Assembly (NCBI GenBank): GCA_025201865.1
Contig: MU602716.1
Location: forward strand, 4,082-33,901
DNA: 29,820 bases
Source: Ramicandelaber brevisporus
Lineage: Eukaryota; Kickxellomycota; Ramicandelaberales; Ramicandelaberaceae
Direction of reading: 5' to 3'
The notes under the pieces are model-generated. The model was given only the letters and a program-made list of their open reading frames with translations. It was not told the DNA's origin and ran no database searches. Shown piece by piece: positions 1 to 9,531 of this stretch. Made by a program: the position numbers and the translations under genes. Numbering within the stretch: the stretch's first letter is position 1; each line of letters begins with the position of its first letter.

Positions 1-154
1 AAAATGGGGCTTATATTCCTGCGGGATCCATTCCAGTTCCCTCTTTTCCTTGGTTTCTTTTTGTTCAAGAATCACCCTCAATATAACTTTTCTCCTTCTC
101 ATCCCTCCTTCACATATAACTAATATTATTACTTGAGCTCTATTCACATTTCCA
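1..154 (+). promoter_or_regulatory. Promoter and leader of the small secreted protein gene
   Basis: This is upstream sequence of the gene starting at 155. It is rich in C and T on the sense strand between about 38 and 112 and contains A/T-rich TATA-like stretches (ATATAAC at about 80 and 115). The base at -3 of the ATG is C, so the start context is not strong. No experimentally defined element is recognised; the promoter role is inferred from position. Confidence 0.4.
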
Positions 155-517
155 ATGAGAGTTATCGCACTTGCTACGGCCTGCCTGCTGCCAACACTCG
201 TCTCTGCCGAGGAACAAATGACAAATTTCAAGCTGTTCGCCCAAAAGAACTTCCAGGGCAACGCAACTGCTATAGGCATTGGCCTTTCCCTCAGCAACCA
301 GTGCGTTTGCTTCAGATTGGCGTTTGCCCAACTTGACGACAAGTTGGCGTCTGCAAACTGGACCACTAACATGGCTGGTAACGCCACTTTCTATCGCAAT
401 GGGCCATGCAATGGAACGAGTGTGACGTTTGACTTGGCCACCAAGAGATTCCCGAGCGAGTTTTGCAGCTACGGCTTGACGAACGATGTATCTGCGTTCA
501 AGATTTGCCGTAAATAA
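155..517 (+). CDS. Small secreted cysteine-containing protein, possible beta/gamma-crystallin fold
   Basis: 120-aa protein without introns. Residues 1-18 form a clear signal peptide with a hydrophobic core ending in VSA, followed by EEQ, so secretion is likely. The mature part has five cysteines (C50, C52, C85, C104, C118) and four N-glycosylation sequons (N36, N68, N76, N86). Two similar halves can be seen: FKLFAQKNFQG (25-35) and ATFYRNGPCNG (77-87) each look like the aromatic-x(n)-Gly opening strand of a beta/gamma-crystallin motif. DDKLAS (61-66) and NDVSAF (110-115) resemble the (N/D)(N/D)xx(S/T)S calcium-clamp sequence, imperfectly. The fold is my inference from this pattern. The function is unknown: a cell-surface or secreted effector, structural or defence protein are all possible. 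The ATG at 155 is chosen because it places the signal peptide at the N-terminus. Its 3' end faces the convergent F-box gene. Confidence 0.8.
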   Translation: MRVIALATACLLPTLVSAEEQMTNFKLFAQKNFQGNATAIGIGLSLSNQCVCFRLAFAQLDDKLASANWTTNMAGNATFYRNGPCNGTSVTFDLATKRFPSEFCSYGLTNDVSAFKICRK

Positions 518-518
518 A
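513..518 (+). terminator. AATAAA poly(A) signal overlapping the stop codon
   Basis: The hexamer AATAAA spans the last lysine codon and the TAA stop (515-517) of the small secreted protein gene. A poly(A) signal this early implies a very short 3' UTR. The region 518-737 to the next (convergent) stop holds no other gene that I can support. Confidence 0.45.
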
Positions 519-737
519 TAGCTTATTGTTATGCAAACGATCGTTGTTGCTGCTGTTTTTAATCGATTGATTTAATTGGGCAAATCCACTTGGGTCCAGA
601 ACCCTTTGTTTTAGTTAACGGTTTCCGGCTCATTCTCTTGCTCAATTGGCAGGATGTTGTGGTGGCGGCGAGCAAGGATGTATCGCAGTGCCAACTCTCA
701 ACAAGGTAAAGAAGTTGATGTATTAATAGTTTGTCAT

Positions 738-2423
738 TCAATTGCTAACCTCAATGTTTGGAAAGCGCTCTCTGACGGCAGTAAAAATATCTTCCGAGTA
801 CCAGTTAAGATACACTGATTCAAGTTGAGACATGACTGCCACGAACGCGATAATCAAGTCACATGACCAAAATGGAACTTCCCCATAATCGTCGGAGATA
901 TAGAGCTCTGTCACTGAACATGGATAGCGATTATCCACATCATCATCGTCGGCGTCGCTATTGCGCACAGCCTTGTCCTCTTGAACTTGTTTTAGCATGT
1001 CAATTGCCGCAGACTCGTTGTCAACTACACACTCAGACAGCCGAATATTCTCCAATGTAGGCAGCATCAGTGTTAGTTTCAGCATTCGCACATTGATGTT
1101 CGCAGAATCGATTTGTAGATCCAAAAGTTTTGACGATTTGATTCTTTCCCAATGATTGACATCACTCCATTGAGTATCCACTGTAATATCATCGCGACAT
1201 GTTAATGTAATGCTAGATAACGCTGGAAGAGGTGCGAGCACACGTTCGATGAGAAAGACACCCGATTCGTCAGCCGTTCCAGGTCTAATCTCTAGGTCAA
1301 TGGAAGTGAGATGAGAATTGTACAAGAATGCATCATCAACAGCACGCGAATTGAGAGCACCATACAATCTCATTTCTGTAACGCTTGACCAATGCTGATT
1401 CAATATGTTCTGCAGTGCCGTATCCTCATTACCAATTGCGTGATTTGTGCAAACATGTGTCATCACATCCAGTGACTCGAGTTGCGGAAAGTTGACTGGA
1501 GTGATGTCGCTGTAGTCGTATACATTTGAAGATGCACAGCACACCTTTAAACGAATGCGTGGGAGTAAGGGGCACATCGGCTGGATGTTAGAGACTCCGT
1601 CCATTCCAAAGAAGTTCCTGTTGTGCTCGCCAAAACAGTCGATACCACTCTCATATATCCCCCTAGATGGCAAGCAAACAAGATATGGACGAACAGCAAT
1701 GAACTGCGCAGGTGTTGGAGGTTTCTCTAGTCCAATATCCATGTTAACGCGCAAGCTCTCAAGAGAAAGCACTGCCACTGTGTCTACGAAGCGATGGGCA
1801 GCAGCCCATGGCTCGCTGTACTTGCCATCAGAGAACCGGAGTTCGACTTGGCGGACCGGCTGCTTGGCACGATCATGGCTTCGAGCAATCAACGAAGCGG
1901 CAAAAGCCTCCAGATCGAATGGAGACTGATTTGTGACCATATTGATGTTAATCTCACGCAGACCATGGAACCCAGAGACTGCATCAAATATCAATTGTTT
2001 TTGCTCGGCGCTCATACGTCCATAGATATCCATCCCGAACACTGTTGTATTTGGGAACAGCTCGAGCCAGTTGTGGAGATCGAATGCCCGGTAGAAATAC
2101 CCTGCGAGATCAATCTTGCGGACAAGGCGGCCGTATCGAGCGTATGCATCGGGTCGAGTTGGCTCAGCAACATCAATAGCCTTACGACGTAGAACGCGCC
2201 ACACACTGCGAGCAAACACGTCGTGGAATGCACTGGACACAGTCAGCACTCGAACACCTTCTTTGCCGTCAAAGTACAGCGCCAGGTATTCAAGCAGGTC
2301 GGCGGGCAAGCTGAGAAGGCGGAAGTGGCTGCTGCTGTCAGGAGTAACAGCCAGCGCTCTTTCAAGCAGCTCGGGCAGATGGACAGCCAGATCGCGCGGA
2401 TCAGCAAAGCTCGGAGTATGCAT
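738..2423 (-). CDS. F-box-like protein with leucine-rich C-terminal region
   Basis: 561-aa single-exon protein. Residues about 36-78 carry an F-box-like segment (LLSLPADLLEYLALYF, then a Val/Leu-rich helix and W75), the site that in this family binds Skp1 of an SCF ubiquitin ligase. The rest (about 90-560) is built of irregular leucine-rich segments with recurring patterns such as LESLDVM, LTSIDLEI, LENIRLSE and LESVYLNW, as in F-box/LRR substrate receptors. An acidic insert (DADDDDVD) lies near residue 490. The start is the ATG at 2421-2423. The C-terminus resembles that of the partial gene at 29050-29820, so the two are probably paralogues. The substrate cannot be told. The F-box is divergent; calling it an SCF subunit is inference. 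Confidence 0.75.
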   Translation of the reverse strand: MHTPSFADPRDLAVHLPELLERALAVTPDSSSHFRLLSLPADLLEYLALYFDGKEGVRVLTVSSAFHDVFARSVWRVLRRKAIDVAEPTRPDAYARYGRLVRKIDLAGYFYRAFDLHNWLELFPNTTVFGMDIYGRMSAEQKQLIFDAVSGFHGLREININMVTNQSPFDLEAFAASLIARSHDRAKQPVRQVELRFSDGKYSEPWAAAHRFVDTVAVLSLESLRVNMDIGLEKPPTPAQFIAVRPYLVCLPSRGIYESGIDCFGEHNRNFFGMDGVSNIQPMCPLLPRIRLKVCCASSNVYDYSDITPVNFPQLESLDVMTHVCTNHAIGNEDTALQNILNQHWSSVTEMRLYGALNSRAVDDAFLYNSHLTSIDLEIRPGTADESGVFLIERVLAPLPALSSITLTCRDDITVDTQWSDVNHWERIKSSKLLDLQIDSANINVRMLKLTLMLPTLENIRLSECVVDNESAAIDMLKQVQEDKAVRNSDADDDDVDNRYPCSVTELYISDDYGEVPFWSCDLIIAFVAVMSQLESVYLNWYSEDIFTAVRERFPNIEVSN

Positions 2424-2831
2424 CTTGAGTAAGTTTAGTTCGAGAAAGTATCACATAGCAGAGTTTTGCCAACAACACGCAAGTTGACCAACGTCGATAC
2501 TCAAAGAGCATTCATTGAGATACATCGTTGTATCATTATAAAGCATATCATGATACTTGCCGCGTGGATTCATTCACTCGTGTTAGAATGACCAGCTGAT
2601 TGGGATCAATAACCCACTTCCTTGGAGTGATTCAACACGAAAAGCTCAAATAAGAAGACAAGTGTGGAGAAACAAAAAGAAATGAATTAAGACTTAACAA
2701 CCCTTGTCGCAATCGCACTTTACTCCCCAAATTTCGCCCATTAACTTCGTCCTGTTGTAATATTATAAATTAATTGAAAACAAAGTATCAGGCGAGAGTA
2801 AAAGAGTAAGAGTGGAAAAAAGATAGAACTA
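2424..2831 (-). promoter_or_regulatory. Intergenic: promoter of the F-box gene and 3' flank of the Skt5-like gene
   Basis: 408 bases between two genes on the minus strand. It is A/T-rich and has a TATA-like TTTATAATG on the minus strand at about 2534-2542, roughly 115 bases upstream of the F-box ATG. A 10-bp palindrome TATCATGATA lies at about 2547-2556. On the Skt5-like side, the minus strand after the stop is T-rich, but no canonical AATAAA is present close by. No RNA gene or further coding frame is supported. Confidence 0.4.
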
Positions 2832-5800
2832 TTAAAGAAGTGGGCAGTTGTTTGGATCCTTATCGTCTCTCATGCGATTAATCTTTGAGCGAATCAAATT
2901 GGCATTCCACACTGTGCTGGCTCTAGTTTGCTTCAATCTCTCCGCAGCCTCTGGAGATCCATACTGCTTGGCAATCTCATAAAGCTGCAATGCCATTCCA
3001 ATGTCCAGCGGACAGCCACCGATTCCATTCTCGTAGAAGAACGCCATGCCAAAGTATGCGCGACCATGCGGGACGCGAGTAGCCTCGGCAACTTCATAAG
3101 CACGGCGACACCAACTGAGGGCGAGCTGCTCAGATGGCTCCAACACGTGCGGATAGCCCGTCATGCACCACATGGCGAGTGAGAGACAGCCATCGAGATG
3201 GTTGCGAGTGGCGGCTTCTTGGTACGAGACGAGAGAGGCAGTTGGATCACGAGCAAAGTTGGAAAGACCATACTCGTGACAGCGACCAAGCAGGTAGTGA
3301 GCATCAGCAGAGCCGAGACTGGCAGAGAGCTCAACCAGGCGACGACCCTCTTGCGGATTCGGGTACAGGATGCCACGTGAGAGCAGGCTCTGAGATACTT
3401 CAGTGGCTGAAGGGGGAGCTGGCGCGGTTGGTGGGCGAGGTGGAGGCTGGTACTCACCCAAATAAAGCTTGCCGAGCATGAGAGCGCCATCAGGACATTC
3501 GCGAGATGCACGATCAGCCGAGCGACGGAGATACTCGATGGCACTGCGTGGATCAGCATGCAAGCCCTGCTCGCCAGTTAAGAGCAGCACTCCAAGTCGA
3601 TGGTTGGCAGAAGCATCACGCATGATTGCAGCCTGTTGATACAGCTTGACAGCCTCTTCCAGCTGCCCAGCCTGTTCCTTGTAACGACCAACGCGGAAAA
3701 TGGCGGCTGGGTTGTTGGCATCAGCTGCAACCTGATACAGCTCGACAGCTTGGTTTGGAGAAATTTCGTAACCAAATTGACCAGTCTCATGCCATTGGGC
3801 CAGCAGGAAGCAGGTATCTGGATGTCTGAGTTGACGCAGGTTGGCAAACATTTGCAAAGCAGATTGTTCGACCAGCTCAGCTGAAACAGCAATACTTGGC
3901 ATCAGAGTGCCAGCTGCAGCACCGCGAGTGATTTCACCAGCCTGGCGAAGCAGGAGCTGGGCAAAATCGTACATGTGAGTTGGATTGCCACCAAGTTCGG
4001 CGTTTTGCACAGCCTGGCGGAGCGCCATTGGACTACGTAGGAACACAGGAACGCCACCAGGGAGAGGCAGGGCGGGAGGCGGTGCAATGACCATGAGGCC
4101 ACTGCTGGCTGCAGAAGAGGAACCGGGTGCACCAGGCGTAGCAGCTGGTGGCTGGTTGTTCGCATTGTTGACAGATGGAGCATAGGTGGCAGCCATGGAA
4201 GTGGCATCTGTGGCAAAGCTATTCATGGAAGTATCGTACGTATTGGGTGAACCAATTGCTGCATTAGCTGGGAGAGGGGTTGAAGCTGGCTGAGGGCTGG
4301 CGGCAGAAGTAGCGATAGCAGCCTGGGCAGTAGGATGTGGCTGCTGATACTGTTGCTGGTAAGACTGCTGTGGAGGCATATGTGGAAGTGGCTGCACTGT
4401 ACGAATAATCTGCTGCTGCTGCTGTGGCTGTGATTGCTGAGGAGGTACACGGCTGTTCAGACTAGTGTTGGAAGCATTCAATGAGGCATTGGAGACTGTA
4501 GACATGATAGACTTGGCAGGTGGACTCATTGGACGTTCGACATGCGGATGATGCTGATGGTACTGAGCAGGTGGGACGAGGGCTTGTGAAGATGAACTCT
4601 GTGGCAAATTGGCAGACTGCTCATCACTACCTTTACGAGCACCACCAATTCCAGGCAGCTTTGATTTAATGTTGGCAAATGCCTTGCGAGTTGCTGAGCC
4701 AATGCCGGTGGATGTGGCGCTGCCTTTGCGAGAATCTGGGCGAGTTGGAGACACTGTGCCAAGTGGACTGGTCGCCTGAGCAAGCGGAGATGTTGGTGAT
4801 TGGGCAATTGCGTTGTTTTGGTTGCTGTGGGCATTCAGAACTGGAGTGGGGCCGCTGGTGGATGATGACGAGGACTGTAGAGCTGACTCGACATTGAATG
4901 TGAGTTCAAACTGGGCATTGTCGTGATCATTGAAGTATGACAACACTTCATCAGCATTTACATTCAGTCTACCTGGCACTGGACGGCGTTGAACTTTGCT
5001 GCCATCCTCGCCATAATCATTATTGCCATCATCATTGTTATTACTATCATCATTCCATTCGCCTGATTGACCAGATTCAGCGACAGTTTGGAGCGGAGGT
5101 GTCTGGGAGATGGCTGCAGCTAATGAAGCAGGGTTAACCACGGATTGAGTCATTATATCTCTGTTTGGATCCACATCAAACGTAGCAGAGTTGATAGAGG
5201 TGGCTGAGGCCATAAATGTAGCATTGCTTGTAACTGAAACGGCGCTTAATTGAGCCTTGTGCTGCTGCTGCTGCTGATGGTGGTGATGGTGGAATGCTGG
5301 TATTGGTTGTCTCAATCCAGCATTGTTATTATTGTTGCGAGATGCAATTGAACTCATTGGCGACTCTACCTGTGAATCAACTCTGCGTGCTGCAACTGGT
5401 CGACGACTAGAGCGTGCTGGTGGACGAGGCGGTGTCTTGATTGATTTGGCTGCAGCACTGGAGTGAACAAATGGCATTGGGTGATACGCCTCGAGCGGAT
5501 GTGAGACGGAGGATGGAGTGGATGAGGTTGAAACCAAAGAAGTGACAGATTGGAGAGGATGAGGATGAGAATAAGGCTGTTGCTGAACAGGACTTGACGG
5601 TGTCGCTGCTGCTATTACTGCTGCCTTTCTTGTATCAAGACGAGTGGTTGAGCCAACCAATGAACCAGCGAGAGAATTAGAGCTAGTATTGAGTGCAGCC
5701 GAACTGCCTATTGTTGGAGGCAGTGGAAGACTTGCAGTTGACGCCACAGATGGGGTCGATTGATGAGAAGATTGAGTCTGAATTGGATACAGCTGCTGCT

Positions 5801-6216
5801 GTTGCTGACGAAGAGGTGATGGAGATACTGGTCGACGATGAGGAATGGAGGAGGGTTGCTGAGGAGACTGTTTACCCTCAAATGTCATTGGGTGATATGC
5901 CGCATCTGGAAGAGCAGACTGGGTGGACTCTGGCAGTGCATGGCGGGAGATGCTGTTGAATGACGCATTATTGTTCACAGAGCTATTCTCCTCAACAAGA
6001 GATGATTCCGCTAAAATGGCATCCAATTGACGCAGAACAGAGATTGGACGTGGAGCAACACTGGTGGTTACAATGGTAGTTGGCGCACCAGACGATGTTG
6101 ATGAGAGAAGAGATGACATTGATCCAGCTGACAATGCTGATATTGGTGCTGGTGGGGTCAAGTCAACAGTGCTGGTAGATGCCACAGCTGGAGCGTTCTG
6201 ACTTTGATACTGCTGT

Positions 6217-6251
<35 letters not shown>

Positions 6252-7594
6252 ATATTGCTGCTGCTGTTGTTGATGTAGCTTGTCATATTTGAATGGTGAG
6301 AAGTTGAATGGAGCTGGATGATATGCCTCAAATGGTATATCAAGAGTGGCGCCAAGGCGTGGATTACTATAATTGGCTGCATCTTGTTGTCCAGCAAACA
6401 CTTTACGGCTGACATCTAGAGATGAGTTAAGAGCCACTTCATTAGCTGGAACGCGGTTATTGATAGATGAGCTAATAGAATTCAATGAGGCAATGCTCTT
6501 GTTCAGATTCAGTGCATTCATACTTGACGCCAGTGATGATGGTCCAATTGCGGCTGTGGCTACTATAGTCTGCTGTGTTTGTACTTGAGTTGGTTGCTGT
6601 AGTTGCTGTGATTGCGATTGTTGAGGATTGACATAATTAAACATCATTGGATGATACATTTCCAAGTCATGAGCAGATGGAGTTAGAGTGACTGCCACCA
6701 GCTGCATCTTCTTAAATTGACCAACTGTAATTGAGTCATTCCACGCTGCTGAATCATCTGTTTCATATCCACTGCTCAGTGCATCGTGTAAATCTGTCTG
6801 GGCTGCTGGCGCACCTGCAAATGGTTTCTGAATCGGTTGCTGCTGTTGCTGATGCTGTTGTTGCTGTTGTTGCTGTTGTTGCTGCTGTTGTTGTTGCTGC
6901 ATGTATTGAGTATCCTCCTCTTCAAGGTCGTCATCGTCGTCATCGTCCCATCCATTATTGACGCGTGTAACTGGAGCAGTCTTTGCCTGGTTATGAAGAT
7001 TACTAGCAGATGTAAACTCGTCAATATTTGGATGAGAAGAATAAACATGAGTGGGAACTGGATGCGGAGCTGGCAATAAAGCAGGATGAACTCCACCAAA
7101 TGCATCGATTGACTCTGCAGGTGCAACCATTCCTGATACGATATCTGGCTCAGTAATGTTTGAGATGTCAGTGTATCCCAATGGTTGGGTTGGAGGCATT
7201 GTAATTGCGGGAGTGGACACTGCAAGATTAAACTCGGTTGCGGGAGAAGGTGGGCTAACAATCAATGAACGAATCGATGCAGTACGACGGCGACTTGCAA
7301 TAGCAGCCGCATTTAATGACATTCGTCTAATGCCTGGCTGGATCGTTGTTGGCGCTGATGATGACACTGGAGCAGATGGAACACTCAAGCTCGGCTGTAG
7401 TAAAGCAGTAGCAGCAGTGACACTAGCAGTGGCAGTGGCAGTGGCAGTAGCAGCAGATATGGTTTGAAGAGGAGTGCTGCCTGGAGGAATGTAATGGAAT
7501 GCCATTGGATGGTAGTATTCATCTGGTTGATATTCTCCATTTTCTTGTTTATGAGTTGCAATTTCATTCAGAATAAGCTCGGCTGCTGACAAAC

Positions 7595-7629
<35 letters not shown>

Positions 7630-9173
7630 GGCTCCTGCTGAGACTGCTGAGTTGGCTCACCAAATGAAATGGCAGATGATCTACTGGATAGAGTCGATGA
7701 GCGGCGACTGGCTGGAATTGCAACTGGCATTGATTCATTCAGAGTTGGCTCCGGAACGTTCGATAGAGCATCCACTGCCAACTGAGGCTGTTGAATACTG
7801 TATGTACCATTGGTTAACATTGGTGCAAATGGAGACGGGTGATAGTATTCAAATGGCTTCTCTGGCTCTGATTCTGACACTGGTTCTGACTGTTTGCTAC
7901 TAAACGCGAGTTGAGGCGTAACGAGAGTGGCTGTGGCAGGTGCGACATCAATTGGAGTGCTTGCAGAATCAGCCGTAGCGATATCATCGTCACTTTGGAC
8001 CAAGAACTTGAGGGATGGTGCTTGAGGATCGCCATGTGCCATTGCGACAGTCTGTGGAACAAGAGCAGTTGGAGGAGTATCTAATCCAACACTCAAGGAT
8101 GAATCTGCGGCTGCTGGTCTGTTTATTTCAAGAGGAAGTGGAGGCAATGGATTATTCATATTAGCCGAATATGGCTGATGTTGATGCTGTTGCTGATGTT
8201 GCTGATGAATGGGCAGTGCGGTCATTTGCATAGAATGCGCCAGTGGATACAATGGACGCGTCACTGTACCTCCGCCGCTCACAGTTGTACCTGCCGCTGC
8301 CGCCGCAGCAGCAGCAGCTGCAGCTGCAGCAATAGAAGACGAAGATGACGTTAGCCCCGCAGGAGGAGGCTGCTGAGCCTGAGATGGAACAAACATGGGA
8401 GGTGCTGCACCCACGGATGGCACAGGACCAGGCCCAACTCCACCGGGCGGCATCTGAGGCAATGGAGTAACTAACATAGTCTGTCCTCCATGCTGAACGA
8501 TAATTGTAGACTGTCGATTAGCCATGTCACCGGTAACTCCGCCAGGAACGGTGCCATGTGGAGGAGGACCGGGTAGTACACCAGGAATTGCACCGAGAGG
8601 CGGAGCAAATGGTCTTGGCTGCAGATACGGAGGAGGCACTGAGCCCATTGGAAGCACGCTGGGCTGCGCTGGATAGCCCATTGGCAATGCACCTGGATGT
8701 GGATGTGGATGTGATGGCGGGAATGCTCCGAGGAACTGAGGTCCCTGAGATGGGGGAGCCATTGGATATCGAGGCGGCGGAAGTTGGCCTGGTGCAACTC
8801 CCGCTAAATGAGGTGGAATGTAAGCTGGTGGCCGTATTGGGAACGGTGGTCTAGCAATTGCCCCCGGTGGAAGTGGCTGTTGAGGATGGCCCAAGTGCGG
8901 AGCACCGTATGGAAGCTGAGGTGGATAGTAGCCTGGTGGTGGAGCTCCTGGCAATGCAACCGGAGGCCGAACCAATGCTCCTGGAGTTGGAGCAGTGCCT
9001 GGTGGTGGCCATCCTGGGTGTGCAGGATGAAGAGGAACACCGGCGGCTGATGAAGTTAGTGGAAGGGTTTGCTGGTAGCCCGGCGGCAGCTGCTGTTGCA
9101 GCTGTTGTTGCTGTTGTTGCTGCAGTGCTGGCCGTGGCGACGCACTGCTGCCTGGTGCAGTTTGAACTGCCAT
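2832..9173 (-). CDS. Skt5/Chs4-like Sel1-repeat protein with a giant polyQ/proline-rich N-terminus
   Basis: 2113 aa without introns. The C-terminal residues (about 1718-2085) are a series of Sel1-like repeats; diagnostic pieces are AHYLLGRCHEYGL, SLAMWCMTGYPHVLE and GMAFFYENGIGG, which match the Skt5/Chs4 family that activates and localises chitin synthase. The protein ends in CPLL (C2110), a possible CaaX prenylation box as found in this family; the final Leu would favour geranylgeranylation. The first ~1700 residues are low complexity: a PPG/PPY-rich N-terminus (about 20-270), poly-Ala, several polyQ tracts and six copies of an xxYHPxxF motif. Family members are usually well below half this length. 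The start is the ATG at 9171-9173: the frame opens after a TGA at 9231-9233 and contains no earlier ATG. Family assignment is firm for the C-terminus; the exact orthologue is inferred. Confidence 0.85.
6836..6902 (-). repeat. CAG/CAA (polyglutamine) tract in the Skt5-like gene
   Basis: A mixed CAG/CAA run interrupted by one CAT (His) codon, encoding about 22 glutamines, directly after an Asp/Glu-rich stretch. It is one of several such tracts in this gene; others are at about 6211-6275 and 7596-7628. Confidence 0.9.
7596..7628 (-). repeat. Pure CAG11 tract in the Skt5-like gene
   Basis: Eleven consecutive CAG codons (read on the minus strand) encode 11 glutamines. The lack of CAA interruptions makes this the most likely length-variable trinucleotide repeat in the gene. 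Confidence 0.9.
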
Positions 9174-9531
9174 CGTCTGACTCGTCGCTAACTCTGTCAA
9201 GGAACAAGAAGGTGGGTTCGAGAATTTACTTCAAGAAGTTGGTTCGCAGAAGGCGGAGTCTTGCCTGCACAACGAGAGAACAAGAGAGCAAGAGAGAGAA
9301 CAAGAGAGAGAATGAGAACGAAAGCAAAGGTGAATGGAGAGAGGAGAGAGAAGAAACAACCCTAAAGAAGATCTCTCTCAATATATGCAGAGACTAATGC
9401 TGCCCCCAGTTCGCGCCTTGACTTTCCGATGCAACTAACTCTCCAACGAGGAACAGGGAATGGAATGGGAACTTGTCTAATGATGTCATTGTTCTAAATT
9501 AAAAAAAAAGAAGTAGTGGTAACTCATCTAA
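9174..9531 (-). promoter_or_regulatory. Leader/promoter of the Skt5-like gene and 3' flank of the TMN gene
   Basis: 358 bases. From 9273 to 9358 the plus strand is a purine tract made of GAGAGAACAAGA-like units, so the sense (minus) strand of the Skt5-like leader is strongly pyrimidine-rich. An in-frame TGA at 9231-9233 limits the coding frame. A run of nine A at about 9501-9509 lies beyond the TMN stop, reading as poly-T on its sense strand. No AATAAA is seen after the TMN gene. Confidence 0.45.

Larger units (their letters stand above)
5469..7850 (-). repeat. Six dispersed copies of an octapeptide-coding motif (xxYHPxxF)
   Basis: Within the Skt5-like gene the octapeptides are EYYHPSPF (7827-7850, residue 442), EYYHPMAF (7497-7520, residue 552), EMYHPMMF (6639-6662, residue 838), EAYHPAPF (6306-6329, residue 949), AAYHPMTF (5880-5903, residue 1091) and EAYHPMPF (5469-5492, residue 1228). 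Tyr, His, Pro and the final Phe are invariant while the DNA codons vary, and all else around them is low complexity. A degenerate copy, GGVHPALL, lies at 7074-7097 (residue 693), close to the middle of the one double-length interval. The pattern suggests a multivalent linear binding motif. Confidence 0.85.

Noticed and set aside
1555-2487. Open frames on the plus strand opposite the F-box gene
   Set aside because: They are antisense to a long coding frame with a domain; no independent start context or motif.
2832-9200. Skt5-like gene starting at 9200
   Set aside because: The codon at 9200-9198 is TTG; the first ATG in the frame is at 9173, so the nine extra residues are not accepted.
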